Shown: in pieces, positions 35,840 through 52,780 of the stretch | How the letters are laid out: each line of letters opens with the position of its first letter | How positions within the stretch are numbered: the first letter of the stretch is position 1 | Program-made: the position numbers and the translations under genes | The notes under the pieces: generated by a model | What the model saw: the letters and a program-made list of their open reading frames with translations, nothing else | What the model was told of the DNA's origin: nothing | Database searches by the model: none | Assembly (NCBI GenBank): GCA_009103225.1 | Contig: RHPI01001037.1 | Coordinates: 962,912 to 1,026,911 of the forward strand | Origin: Chlorokybus atmophyticus | Lineage: Eukaryota > Streptophyta > Chlorokybophyceae > Chlorokybales > Chlorokybaceae | Length of the DNA stretch: 64,000 nucleotides | Direction of reading: 5' to 3'

Positions 35840-38800
35840 TCAGGAGAAGTTCCACGAATGGTTGGGCTGTGCCATATCGCGCTCAAGCTGGTGAACAGCA
35901 TCCTTGTCACCCTCAAGTGAACTGTAGGAGAGGTCAGCCCGCATGTCCATCAACTCGCTCTGGAATAAGGCGGACGAGGCTGAAGGGTCTGCCAGTGTCG
36001 CCAGGAAGTTAGCAACTTCTTCAGGGCTCTGCAAAGAGTACTTGGCCCGGGACCTCTTGCGGGCCACAGTGCACGAGAAGTACATGTCGGGCTCCGCGCA
36101 TGCCATGTGACTGCCGAGAGAAAACAGCGACGGAGGCGACATGGCGCTTATTGGGCTGCCTGCGCTTGTAGCGTGCTCTGCGGCCGCAGCTGTCAATGAA
36201 TTCATGGAATGCCGCCGGGAACGCAGCATAACGGGGCTAGATGGTGCGCTATCCGGGTCTATTGACGAGCGGCGTCTTGTTGCATCTCCGTCAAAGTACG
36301 AGAAGATGTCCTCATCCTGCAACAACAGAGGCAAAGCATGCTTTCGAGACTCGTTTGTGTGGACAAAGTTACAGGCGTGGGCAGTGTGGGTTACCTTGGT
36401 CAAGAAGTGCCCCATGCACAAGACGAAGTCAAAGGGCAGCTGGTCAGCCCTTGGTGGAAAGTGCTTCTCAGCTATAATTGTCGACAGCAGCTTGCCAATC
36501 GCTGCACCCTGTCACATAGCCATTTACAGTCAATGCTAGCGTGATTGCCAACACACAGCTACACCGCCTAACAGCAAGCATACCTTAGACACGCCGACAG
36601 GCCGAACTTCAACCGACCTGTAACCCTGTATGGCAGAACACTTAATATATATATGCCTAACAACAATTATCTGCCCGCTTGAAACAATGCAACAAACATA
36701 CCTGTACCACATCCACTGCAGCATTTGATATGGGGCCTGTCCACAAATGTTGCAACATGTCCCGAGCTTGTAGCCGACCAAACTCAACATCTGCGTACTT
36801 GTAATTCCACACCAATGACGTTTCGCGAGCCTGTACATATGAGCGCGGCGTGCGCTCACAAAAATAGTCGAAAACCAACTGCCACAGACCAACCTACAGT
36901 TAGTATCTAATGACGCATGCACCCACACATATGCAATGCTATCACTTACCTGTACACTATCCAACCATTCCAGGTTGATTCCTACACTAGCAGTAGAGCT
37001 CCACTCTCCTTTCAGATTGCGGAAAAACAGCCCATGCTCGGCAGCGAGCCATACAGGAAGATTGCCGAAGTCCTCTTCAAGGCGGCTTCGTTTGCAACCA
37101 CTGATTATCAGGACAGTATTGCTTTCGTCCTCAGCAAGCGCCTTTATACTGGCATATGCGGTGGGGTGTACTCGCATATGTGCAGCCTTCACTTGGTCAA
37201 ATTGATGTCGCCGTTGTGCACGAGCCGAGACAGTCAAAGTATTTGTAAAGCCCTACAAAACCGTCCGTTGTATCCAGTCATTCTGACATCTATCTGTAGA
37301 AATGGCACAAACTGTTTATTATGCAACTCACCACCACAATCAGGCGGTTTTGGGCAGTTCGGAAAGGTGTCAACACGTCGCTTGTCTTCAGCCGTGGAGG
37401 AACCCGCAATCTTCTCAGCTTGGCCTCAACCACTGTGTCATTCAGTTCACTACACACATGTAGGACTATAATTAGAGCCCTGATGTACGACACCCTCACA
37501 CAACGAGCATGTCAACTCCAGATAAGGCACACCTCACAAATGTATCGGCCCATGCCTGCGCAGTGTGGGTGGTCACATGCAAAAAGTTGTGGCGATGTCG
37601 TTCTCGCCTTTCACCCTCGCTCATGTTCAAAGCGTCTTCCATGGCGTTGGCCATGTCACCAATGTTCCACGGGTTGACCAGTAAAGCACCCGCTCCAAGA
37701 GACTGCGCAGCTCCTGCAAACTGGCAGAAAGACACCCGGCAGTGAGCACAACACCTTGGGGGCAACAAAAGGGAAAGGAATAATAACAGCACCTAAGCAG
37801 CGTATTGCTCCGCTGAGAAAGGACCTTACCTCGCTAAGAATCAAGACACCCTTGCGGTCTTCTTGACAGGCAACGTACTCGTAGCTGACGAGGTTCATTC
37901 CATCGCGCACAGAAGTCACCAGTGCCACATCTGTTTCACAACACATAGACAATGTTAAACACGTTAAGCAACATGCTTGATGCCGCGCATCTGGTAGCAC
38001 AGAATCACATGTATGCAAAAGCTGCATCGTACCTGTAAGCGCATATAGCGCACAGAGCTCATTGAATTGAAGGGAACGATCCTGCAGCGCGTAAGATGGC
38101 GAGCCATTAGAAGTTGCACATATACTATTGGTGTGGCAAGAAATTTGACAACGATATGTTACATACCAGATGATGTATGGGCACAGACCCAATCGTCCCA
38201 AAGCGTCCATTGATGCGTCCAACAATCTCATGCACTTGCTTTGTAAGGCGTTGATCTGTAGCAGCACCAGTCCATGCGTCCATGGCGGTGAAGGGGTGTA
38301 ATGAGTCATCGATGTCCGTGCACCCTAACAGGTGTGCGTGCCCATCCGCGATGCATAACAACGTTTGGCGCAAGTATCAGTTTGCACAATTGCATGCCCC
38401 AATCATGTTGTCACAAACGCATGTTGTCAACCAAGCTGCCACGTTTGGCAACATGTGACTGTGACAACACGTTTGGCACATGCAAACATAGACTAAGACA
38501 GCAACACTCGTGCACACAGATGCAAAAATGGAGTCTTCTAAGCTCTGTCATGAAGGTGTGGCCATGCATGCTGATGAAGATTGAGTGCATGTGCGTCCTC
38601 AGACTAGCTGCGTGTGGCACATTACCACACCTCCACATACGACAACCAGGTGCAACACTTAGTGGACCACAAGAGAGTGATGCATCAGCATGCATGTGTG
38701 CACTCACATTCAGGAACATCAGTTCGCGAAGGGACAGCGATCTGCACCAAGACAACCTTGTCTCTCCATTCCTTGTTGTCTTCAAGGAACTTCTCAAAGG

Positions 38801-41800
38801 CCAGCAGCTTCTGAGGAATGCCCTTGATTGTGTCTAGCCGGTCCACTCCCAGCATCACCTGTGAAGTTGTATTACAACATGTCAGCCGCAGCCATGCACC
38901 AAAGCGGATAATTGTACCATTTTGCGCAGAACGGACCTTTCTGCCTGCAAACCGCTGCTTTAGTTCCAAGATGTGCTTCTGAACCTCTGGGAGGTGTACT
39001 CCTTCCAGAAACCGCTGTGGGTCAATGCCGATAGGGAACTGCGAAACAATCAGCATGAGCATAGTCCTAACAGCTGCATCACAGGCAGCCTGAACAGCAA
39101 TGTGCCGATTGTTGTTACCGCTGCAACGCGAGTGATGACGCCATCATGCTCAACACCCTCAGGCGTTCCTTCTAACCCAAGGATGCGAGAGCAAGCGCTT
39201 ACAAAGTGACGAGCATAGTCGTAGGTGTGGAAGCTGCGTCACTCAAAGGTCAGTTGGATGCCGATAGGCACGACAACAGCTACTGGCCTATCATGGCCAT
39301 CAACACAATAACTGCATTTCTTTACCCAATAAGGTCTGCGGAAAGCACCCCTCTGAGGATCTCGTCGCGTGCTGGAAGCGTACGGTAGATTTCTGAAGAT
39401 GGAAAGGGCGTGTGCAGAAACCAACCAACCTACAGTTGCGCAACGTGCAAAACACGTTGTGGCTTACACACACCCCAACAATCGAAGAGAGCTCACAGCA
39501 TCAAGTACCATGCGCAGGGCAACTGAGCACACCTTCATCTCAGGATTGAGTGCTTTGAGGTAACTGGGCAGCAGTAACAAGTGGTAGTCGTGGCACCACA
39601 CAACATCCCCAGGCTGATAGATGCTTGCAACCACCCGAGAGAATTGTTCGTTGGCCCTCTTGTACGTCATCCATTGCGTTTGCAGGTTCCTTGTGCCGCC
39701 CAGGTTGTCCTCCACAGGAAGTCCCATATAATGAAACAACGGCCATAACACATTATTGCAATACCCATTATAATACAAAGCCATAATCTGCTCAGTCAGA
39801 TACACTGGGACACAACCCTGTCAAAGCATAGTCTTCATCAACAACAGCCCAATCCGCGTGCGCCACATGGTCACAACAAGTGCCCTTGAGGACAAATACC
39901 TTTTCCTGTAGAGCAGCAGAGAGATTTGCCCTGTCTGCTTCTTCTGGAACCTCAGCACCTGGCCAGCCGATCCATACAGTCTCAAAGTTTTGCTTCACGC
40001 CTGCAGCGCTCGAAGTCAACAGCCGACAACATGTCGCTCAGATATTGAACTTATCTATAACTGAAATTGGCATGCAAACTCTGGTTATATTGCGGATGCC
40101 ATGTAGCAAACACAGTTGACACAGCAACCAGACTTGCATGCAACGCGCACCAAGCAACGCAGACACAAGGCCACCCGCACTAAGCACCAATCTCCACGAG
40201 CCATCGACATTGCGAGTTGCGGTGATGGGCAGCCTGTTGGCAACCACAAGAAGACGCTGTCGGACAGGCGCAGACTCGTCTGCCTGCAGTCATGTAAGCA
40301 TTGGTTTCATTGTATCCAGGTCAGCACTGGTAGAAATAACGCAGGGTTAGCTGCCAACAGGCAGCCTCAATGAATCCTCACCTCTGCAACAGTTGGTGGG
40401 ATATCAGCTGGAGGCGGTGGTATTGCTGCCGCAAATGCTGCAATTGCTGCTGCAGCCTGATCTAGTGCAGCAGCCTCTGCTGCAGCGTCGGAAGGTGCTG
40501 GAGCCAAGTAATCCTGCAGCAATCCACAGCTTGGGATCATAGTCGTCATATGCGCACGGGTGCCACCCCGACACATTTACCTCAGTTGTCTTGCGACCAT
40601 GAGCGCTGGGAGGCCGAACAAGCTCTGTAGTTTTATCTCGCACAGCCCGACCGATCTCCTCGGATATGCGTGCAGCGCGCTCCCGTAGCAAACGATCCAC
40701 GCGTGTCGAAGCTAATGCAGAGGATGGCAGCGGTGACCGCCGCATTGCAGTAAGCAGAGGTGCAGCCGACTGCGGCCGTTGCTCCAAACTACTTACGTCA
40801 GGACCTGAAAACGAAAACATAGTGTTTCTACTAGGACGCATGCCTTGTGCAACTTGCAAGACTACCGACAGTAAGTCATTGTGCATGGACCAAAGTGCTC
40901 AATGGTTCCATAAGGAAGCGTGCCTCATGCAACTTGCAAGACTCCCGCCGAACAGCAAATAATTGTGAAAGATTTTCCAGTGCTTGAACCAACCGCTGCA
41001 GCCTGCAGCGGTGATCAGAGTGGTGACTGCGCATATCTATTCGTGCCTGGAACAGATGTGACCCACAACGAGCAGTCCCTACATGCCAACCTTGATGCGA
41101 TATTCACAAACGGCTAAGCAGTCGTCAATGTGACTATTTACTAAGGCGCCACCAACTATGACCCTGCCAGCAGTACCATGCACAACTCTGGTTGGACTAC
41201 GTGTCCCCCCCCCCCCCCCCCCCCCCCCNNNNNNNNNNCCGAACGCGACATTCTGCTCCTTCGTTGAAAGCCCAAGATCGGGCCCCCCCCCCCCCCCCCC
41301 CCCCCTTCTCTTTCACTCGCATGCACCATCTCCCGGTGTTCATGGACTGCATTGCCATGGCAGCTTCATCCTATCCCGTGTGCATGGTATGCATATGCAT
41401 ATGCATGCCCACGTACATGCTTTGCCGAAGCAAACGGGCGTGAAAATGCACGACTTCCACATGCAGCCGACACTGCAGCATCCTACCATGCTTTGCCTAT
41501 GACGCCGAACACGTGGGAAGTAAGTTCGCAAAGGTATGATGCATTCAATGGCAAGCAACAACGGAACCTCTGACGAAACTGACATATCAAGACACCAATG
41601 GCTGTTGAGTAACTGTTGATACAATGGCAATGGTGGGCTGCACAACAGCCGAAGTCTCGTATATGTTGACAGCGCAACCCTGATCACCGTGGACTGCTTG
41701 TATCGGGCGGCAACAACGCGAACCTGCAGTTTTGTGAGGCTTGCGTTGCATGCATGAACAACATACCGTCATGCCCGACTGGCGTCATCGCCGTCCTGGG

Positions 41801-42019
41801 CCGCTCCTCGTCAACTGGCTGCTGCGAGATAAACAGCCGCTCGCTGGTGCTTTTGCGCAGCGCTTCGCGGCGCAGGCCGTCACTTGACAGCTTCTTGCCG
41901 GCTGCATCCTGCGGTGGAGGTGGTGGCTTCTGCTGTGACGGCGACGGCGAAGCCGCCGCCTCCTGCTGCTGTTCCCCAAGTAGCCCCATACCCGCGACCA
42001 CCCCCGGCTCCGGCACCAT
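35840..42019 (-). CDS. TPS1: trehalose-6-phosphate synthase, plant TPS1-type (class I)
   Basis: It makes trehalose-6-phosphate from UDP-glucose and glucose-6-phosphate, a sugar-status signal in plants. Twenty exons (minus): 41767-42019, 40581-40804, 40382-40513, 40151-40283, 39900-40000, 39533-39817, 39326-39429, 39119-39233, 38937-39038, 38708-38858, 38167-38255, 38033-38081, 37830-37930, 37533-37720, 37332-37449, 36950-37252, 36702-36878, 36584-36625, 36395-36508, 35840-36316 (1085 aa). The GT20 domain keeps VVANRLPIT, SAGGLVSALLG, YYNGYCNNVLWPLFHY, HDYH, GVDRLDTIKG (Arg about 490, Lys about 495) and SVRDGMNLVSYE. The N-terminal VDRLLRERAA segment matches the TPS1 regulatory extension. The phosphatase domain is fused but reads GFTNTLT in place of DxDGT, so it is probably inactive. 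A Ser-rich linker precedes FSCTVARKRSRAKYSL. Confidence 0.95.
40841..40946. repeat. short direct repeat in TPS intron 1
   Basis: A block of about 30 bp around TGCAACTTGCAAGACT occurs at about 40841-40870 and again at about 40916-40946 in the same orientation, with a few differences. It is a small tandem duplication inside intron 1. Confidence 0.65.
41204..41305. other. poly-C tracts with 10-N gap
   Basis: A C run (41204-41228), ten N (41229-41238), 44 ordinary bases, then a second C run (41283-41305), all in TPS intron 1. This is an assembly gap at a homopolymer, so the intron length is uncertain. Confidence 0.95.
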
Positions 42020-42115
42020 GTGATGGCATACCCGCAGACGGAAGGGAACAACAGCTACACCACTAAGCTCTAAACACACTTTTTCCTCTCTGCACACTCA
42101 CCCCGCCAGCTGGCC

Positions 42116-42863
42116 TTAGGGTTTCGGTACACACTGGTACTGTTGCAGTGTGCAGCTTGTCAAACCCTGCGACCAGCTGTCAAATAAGAACACACCCAAG
42201 CAGCGCAACATTTCACACACAGTCGACATGCAAGCCACGACACAAAGCCTGCTGGTACTACCTTCTGCGCACACAATTATTACACGGGCATGAACCAAAG
42301 CACACAGAATGCTGCGTCAGCTCACCTGTATTCTAACCCAAGCTCCTCAAACACTTCATCTGCCAAGACGTCGCCTTCAAGACGGCATGAGTGTACGCCT
42401 ACGTGCTGTCAGCTGGCGTCAAAGCCCTGCCGCCGCCTGTGCCGAAGGCTTCTCAGTACATACGTGCAAGCCACCTGCTGCAGCAGTGTGGCGCTGCCAG
42501 CTGGCGCCCTATCAGCCGCTCCCGCAATGTGTACTGCACGATCTGACTTGTATGTGTAATTAAAATGATTCTACTGATTCAGCACTGTTCATGTGTTGAT
42601 CAGTTTCATGAGTGATGTTCATGAGATACCAGCCAAGATGCCGCATCAACGGAATCGCGCTGAGCCCATCATAGGCTATGATTCATGGCGCAGTCTCTGG
42701 CCCAGAGATCCTATGAGTTGCTTTATACAGTGAAGCAAGTATGCACGAAACGCCATGCTTGTAGCTGGTCTTATCGCCGCGATATAGGCATGCAGTACCA
42801 AGCGTGACGGACGTGCATCATCACACCAGCCTCAAGCGTGACGCTATTGCACTTTCCCGCCAT
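42116..42863 (-). CDS. small four-exon gene, unknown product
   Basis: I propose exons (minus) 42827-42863, 42475-42542, 42326-42405 and 42116-42176, giving 81 aa. All four have GT-AG borders and matching phases, and the last ends in TAA. The protein begins MAGKCNSVTLEAD, has an Ala-rich middle (HIAGAADRAPAGS) and an acidic helix (LEGDVLADEVFEELGLEYS). I recognise no family. Position supports it: the start is 153 bp from the divergent MCM7 start. Against it, short exons of this kind can be chained by chance. Alternatively some pieces belong to an untranslated leader of the TPS gene 97 bp downstream. Confidence 0.4.
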
Positions 42864-43016
42864 TTTGCAGTCAGCCCTGGGCGGTTGGGGGCGGCGGAGG
42901 CGGCGTCCGCGGTGAGGAGGTTGATGACTTTGTTGTTCTTTACATCGTGCGCCTACCACTCCTCCACCGTTGCTTCCAGCCCCCTCAGTTGAGGCAGAAC
43001 AGCAGTTGGTGTAAGC
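42864..43016. promoter_or_regulatory. divergent region upstream of MCM7
   Basis: 153 bp between the MCM7 ATG and the putative small gene on the other strand. GGCGGTTGGGGGCGGCGGAG near 42880-42900 and its surroundings are GC-rich. No E2F-type TTTSGCGC box is evident. Confidence 0.4.
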
Positions 43017-46925
<3,909 letters not shown>

Positions 46926-48465
46926 CTGAAGTAACTCATCAACATGCTAGGTAGGGCAGGAGCGTTTACTGTATATTATAGTAGTAGGTCTGAGGGCAAT
47001 GCAATCCCCAACGTAGCTGCAGTGTACACAATGATTACAACGTGTGGTGATAATTGCAGATGCACTATCTCTGCTACTTGTACGTGATGTTGTGCATCAA
47101 AAGTAGCAAACTTCAAAGTCTCACGACTTTAATGGGGTGCAGTATAATACAAGCTGCAGTGGCTTCTGCAGCTGTCGTCAACACGAATAACAGAGTGTGA
47201 CTTTTCTCAACCTACATACAGCTTCCGCCTCGCCTTGCCTGCCTGCTCCTGCTCGTCACTATCGTTGCTGGCGCCCTCTGCACGGCCTAACCTATAGCCC
47301 TTGTGCTACAGGCCTTCTGTTACTTGCTCTTGCATTGGACCTTGCCTGCCTGTCCGCCTTCGCCACCGCCCTGCATGCTTAGCTAGAGGCACACATGTAG
47401 CCTACATAGGCCTGCTGTTTGTAACTCATGGTGTGCCTCTGCCTTGACCTGTTTGTGTATGTGCTATTGCGTATGATTGTGTGTGCTTGTGAGTGACATT
47501 GCATTAGCGACACTTGGTCAGCCTACATAAAACACATAAAGCTTAGCAGTGCAAACTGCGTGTGCAAATGTAAGAGTCGAGCACACGCAAGCAATAGCAT
47601 TACCACACAAGCAAGACAGAAATTGAGGGGGCCAGAGCACCGCTAGTGATACTAATCGCTGACTAGACCATGAACCACAAGCTAGACAACCACCAACACA
47701 AGCAACACAAGCAGGCTGGCAGGGCAGGGTAGGACGTCAGCACCACCTGCGCAGCAGAGGTGTAGGCGTCAGGTCCACTGCAGCAGCAGCAGGAGGCGAC
47801 GACGACGATAACAGCAACGACAATATACATGCTGAAAGGCCCAGCCAGTTGTTGCCTTGCTTGGCCTTGCTTGCTTGCTGCTGTTGTTTAATACTAACTG
47901 CCTGTTCCCTGACACTGCATACACGAAAGATGACTTATACCCTATGCATACACAGATCTTGGGTTGTGTCAGTGAGTCAGTCAGTCAGTCCATCAGTCTT
48001 GCCTATGTACATACGGTGCGTAGAATACCAAGGCGCCAATGGTAAGTTTACTACCGCTAAGCTTATTTTGGTCATCGAGTGCAGCAGCCAATGAAGGCAC
48101 TGCTGTCTTTGCCATACTCATTGTACACAGCATGCTCTCATCATGTGCACACCTTGCATACTTCAGCATTCATTGCTGCGCAACATGGCGATGCCAACCG
48201 CAAAGTACAGTATGGCATAAACCATGGCCACAGAGGTCCAGTACGTTTAACATGTTTTCTTAGAGAGTCAGGTCACGTGAAGCTGCAAATCATACGCATC
48301 AACAACCAAAACCTACAGAGTCAGAACTGCAGGACCCTATGAGCAATAGCCCTAGCATGTTACCTAGTTGCTGCACAATGGTTCCTACGACACCCAATGA
48401 GTCAACCCCAACTATTTACACACTAGCAACAGTAACAGACATAATCAAGACAATGTACGATATGT
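46926..48465. other. convergent intergenic region
   Basis: About 1.5 kb between the 3' ends of the MCM7 and ABCD genes. CTTGCCTGCCTG-type pyrimidine repeats and a GTCAGTCAGTCAG run are present. No ORF with conserved features. Confidence 0.55.
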
Positions 48466-51400
48466 TCACTCCACGTCAGTGTTGTCAAGGCGCTGATAGC
48501 TCCAACCATAGCCTTTCTGGCTGCCATCAAACATGAGCACAGCACTGTGAAACCTGCAAACACAAATCACCAGTCAGAATGAGAGGTGGTAAACAGTGCC
48601 AATGCAGTCCTCAGACAGCAAACTTACCGGCGGAGGGCAGGGCGATGCGCAATGGAGAGCAATGTGATGCCCGCCTCATGCAAGCGCTGGTACAACTTCT
48701 CTTCACCATCCGCACTCACGGCTGATGTGCACTCGTCCAACACAGCAAACCTGCAACAACAACAACATCACCATCAATGCATACCAGCTGGACTGCATGC
48801 GCCGGGCAAGGCAACGGTACGCACTTGGGACGGTGGAAAAGTAGCCTTGCCATCGCCAGTCTCTGCTTTTCACCACCAGAGAGAGTATCTGACCAGCTCT
48901 GCTCGCGAGCCAGCCAAGTTGGAGTTACGTCAGTGTTAGAACTGGCTTACAATCAGCAAGCACTTGAAGCATGCATACCTGGACTGTGTCCCACCCCTGC
49001 CCGCGCTGCAGGAGGTATCCAATTTCTGTGGCTTCAAGACACTGCTCCAGGCGGGCATCCTCCATGCGCACGTCGCTGATGCCTTTGACCTCCCCGTTCT
49101 CTTGAGCGACCACGCGCGGCTTATCCGGGTACAGCAGCTGGTCTCTTAGCGTCCCGCTCACCAGGTACGGGCGCTGTCAGTTGAGCAGGTCAGCTCTTGG
49201 CACCCACAATTATGCAACCGAATAGGTGTCAAAAAGGAACAACAAATCAGCCCGTCATGTACGCAGATGAGGACACGTGGGCACACCTGTGACAAGTAGA
49301 ACATGTCCTGCCGCGGCGGCCGCGTTACGGTTCCGTGTTGCAGAGGCCAGAGCTCCGCCAGCACCCGGAACAAAGATGACTTGCCACTGCCAAGTCAAGT
49401 GTTTATGAGCGGCTTAGTTAGTGTGCAATGCAAATCAGTACACGGCAAACGCGTGCCTCTAACACTACATGTCATTCACCGTATACCTGCCATTGGGTCC
49501 CATGATCATGACGGACTCCCCCTGCTTGACCTCAAAGCCCAGCTCTTTGACCAGCAGCGTGCCCTCTGGTGAATGCAGAGTGACCCGGTCAAACCTAACC
49601 AGATGCAGGAGTGACTGGTCAGAATTTGAAGTTGGAAGTGTTCTACCGGAACAATGCGAGCTTACAAACATATTTAAGACAGACTCACACAATTGAATTG
49701 CCAAGCAGCATCTTGGGTGGGGGCGGGGGCGGGAGAGCGGGGTCAGAGTCATCCATGATTGAGTCAGCTCCGCCAGCCTGTACGTGCTTCAGTGCTATGG
49801 CTTGCTTCTGGCCATCTTTGGTGCTCAAGGTCTTCACTGTCTCCACGAGCTCGGACACACGAGACGTGTGACCCGCCAGCGCTGTCACGCGCTTGTAGAC
49901 CAACACGAGCTGAGCAATTGCCGTTGATGTGTTCTGCATATATACATAGAACTTCTCAGTCACACACACTTGCCTTGTCGACCATGCAATGCAAGCATCC
50001 CCAGCGTTGAATCATTTGAACTTGCCATCATGAGCCGCATTGCACGGATGTAGTCACCAGTCAAGTCTTGAGCAGTGTTGTTGCTCTGTTGGCCAACACC
50101 ACACATAACTCAGCAGATGCATGGTCTCAGCACTGTGCAGCCTATTGATAAGCGAGTTACACGCACCTTGGGTCTTAGATACAGCGGGACTGCGTACACT
50201 GCAAGTCCGACAACAGATGCTGCATACTTGACCATATACCCGTCCACACACTGAAAACATAATGTGTTAGAACAGACCTGGGACAAGCAACTCAACACAC
50301 CAGTCAAGCCCACCTGTTGAATAAACTTCTGGAATGCTGTCAAGCGCCAATGGTGCAAAAGCCGGTCCAGGTGGCGGTTGAGAATCAGCCGCTCCGTCTC
50401 TCCTCCCGGCGGATCATTGAAGGCAATCTCCTCAGCGTTTGCGACCACTCTGCAAGTGTAGAAGTAGGGGTACTTCAACTGCCTGCAACTGGTGGGTTTA
50501 CCTACTGAAGTATGCCGCAGGAAGCTCACCTTTGGTGTGCGCTTCGGAAGCTGCCAGTCAGTGCGGCTTCCTGTGAAGTCATCAGTGCCAATGGAGGACT
50601 GATGCCGCGCAAGACAACAGAGCAAAAAGCAAAGTAGGCATACAGCGCAAACTGGCCCTTGTACCTGCGCACAAAAAGATTTCAATGACCAAGGAACTGA
50701 ACCACAGTGGATGCACTTGTCCTAATGATCAAGTGTTCAACCATACATAACGTAGTTTGTTGCAGCCACTGCCATGTGTTCTTAATCTTACCCTATAGAA
50801 CGGGCCAAGGAGCGCGTGAACAGGATAACGTCCAATAGCGGCTTGAAAGTGTATGAAAACAGCTCGCTAATGTTGGTACAGAACTTCTCCACATCTTCAG
50901 TAATGCGCTGCAGCTCACACAATGTCATCCCCCGTGCACAAACCGAGCCTGCACATCAGCAAAACTGCCATGCAGCACACCTGGTCTGCATTTGAGAGTC
51001 CTCCGAGGATTGATGCTGCATAGTACGCACGGTTGCCCATGTACATATGGTGAAGCTTTTCTGTTAGCCGCCGCCGGAAAGCGATTGCGATCATTGACTG
51101 AGCATGAAGATATGCAGTTTTAACAATCCAGGCAACTAACAATTGTCAGAACTGCTGTTACAAACGTACATGCACCCACCTGCATGCATTTCAGACCACT
51201 GTTCACTAGCGCAGCTGGAATGCATGTTATAGCAAACGCTTTGGTGGTATTGAAGAACGCCGGCCAGTCCTGCAACAGTTCAAGAAGCAGTTACTCGCTG
51301 CATGCTTCTCAAAACAGCTTGAAATAGATGATAGCGTACTGCAAGCAAAATGAACTAGTTTCAAAAGTAGCTGACCTGTGAAACAATGGTCTTGCCACAT

Positions 51401-52382
51401 TGCCCCTCAAGCCCAGCAATGCGATCTGCAATGTGTAAGCAACAGTAAGCAACAGCAGCACATGCAACCTGCACATTCGGGCAAAAAATGCGATGAAGGT
51501 CACCCGCTGCAACACACTATGCAGTTGAAATAACCTCAACACCGCTCTACTGTGCTACAATGACAGTGAAGCGCAAAGTGACCATGCAAACTAATTGCAA
51601 TTGTGGCAATCGGCAAAGTCGGTTGCTGAGTGTGATGTGTCCACGACACGATAAACAACAAATTGTGAGAAATGTACCTGTAAGCAGTGTTCTGCTGACC
51701 AAGAGAACTGTTTGCAACGCCACATACAACGCCTCTTTGGACTGCAGCGATGGCACGCAAACACGCAGCGTGCCAAGCAGCCGCTTGAAAAACAGTGCAT
51801 CCACAGCTACCTGTAGTGCCACTCGAGCTTAGTAAACACAGCATGCATGTCACAAGCTTTAGAGGAAAGAACACCTCACGCACGCGCATGTGATGCACAT
51901 GTCTGCAGCAGCGACAACTATTCTAAATGTCTTCGTGGTTGCATGTTACGCATGCAAATAAATTTAGTACATCAAGCACCTAGTAGTAACAAAATAAGAG
52001 TAGTGTTATGCGCGCTCGCAACGCACCAGCAGCAAGCAATGTGAGAAATGCCAACTGAGCTTAAAATTGCAGCTCAAGCAGGAGAAGGGCATGCAAAACG
52101 GCGCTAAAAAGCCGCAGACAACCTGTCTCACATTGGCACAACAGCGCCAAAACAAGCAAAAGCACTCCAGTTCCCGCCCACCTTTGGGCGGCGCTTCTCC
52201 CCTGCAGCGGCAGCTAGGCCGACTTCCCTGTTGCACGCGTCGGCGAGGCGGCGCTGTATCCGCTGCGCTCGCTTGATGCGGGCTCTTAGCTCCAGCAGGC
52301 CGGCCACTCCGCCACACACGGCCAGCGCCGCAAGCGCCCGCCTCTGGCTCTTGCTAAGCCCGCCCACAAAAGACGCCCCCAT
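48466..52382 (-). CDS. peroxisomal ABC transporter, subfamily D half-transporter (PMP70/ABCD3-like)
   Basis: ABCD proteins import fatty acyl-CoAs into peroxisomes. Seventeen exons (minus): 52182-52382, 51678-51810, 51376-51425, 51180-51269, 50981-51097, 50792-50907, 50530-50664, 50314-50449, 50167-50250, 50026-50085, 49689-49933, 49487-49594, 49287-49386, 48979-49173, 48825-48898, 48628-48750, 48466-48553 (684 aa, half-transporter size). The membrane domain has [20 protein letters not shown] (ABCD signature) and the EEIAF motif. The ATPase has [19 protein letters not shown] and [10 protein letters not shown]. Intron 10 uses a GC donor (ATG|GCAAGT), required by phase. Plants are best known for a fused full-size ABCD (PXA1), so a half-size form is notable. 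Organelle assignment is from family. Confidence 0.92.
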
Positions 52383-52780
52383 GGCGGATCTGCTAGCAGA
52401 TTCCCCCTACCAGGCCCGGCCAAGCCAGGAGCGGCCAAGCCAGGAGAGGCCAGGCCGGTAGCCGGCGACAGCGGCCCTCTTCCAAACCTCCCTCGCCGCC
52501 ACCCGCCTACTACTCACAGAGCATAGTGTGCTGAGTACTGACAGCACTTGTTGCACACAGCTCCACCCCGCTACCACTACCCCGACCGCCCCACCGCCGC
52601 CGCCCACAACGCCGACAACACCGCTAAGTTGAAGGATGCCACAGCCGTGAGCCTGTCTCAGGTAGCCCTAATATGCTTATACAACTCAGCGCTCAAGAGT
52701 CTAGAGTATGCTTACATCGAAGGGGCCATCCAAACTGAACACTTCGCTTTCGGTGCGAGCCGTAACAGCTGCTGGGCTTC
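52383..52780. promoter_or_regulatory. divergent region ABCD / YchJ-like gene
   Basis: 398 bp between outward-facing starts. A tandem repeat of CAGGAGCGGCCAAGC type lies at 52424-52455. No gene. Confidence 0.45.

Noticed and set aside
36536-37237. Single 233-aa ORF as a separate gene
   Set aside because: It is TPS exon 16 read through its donor into the intron.
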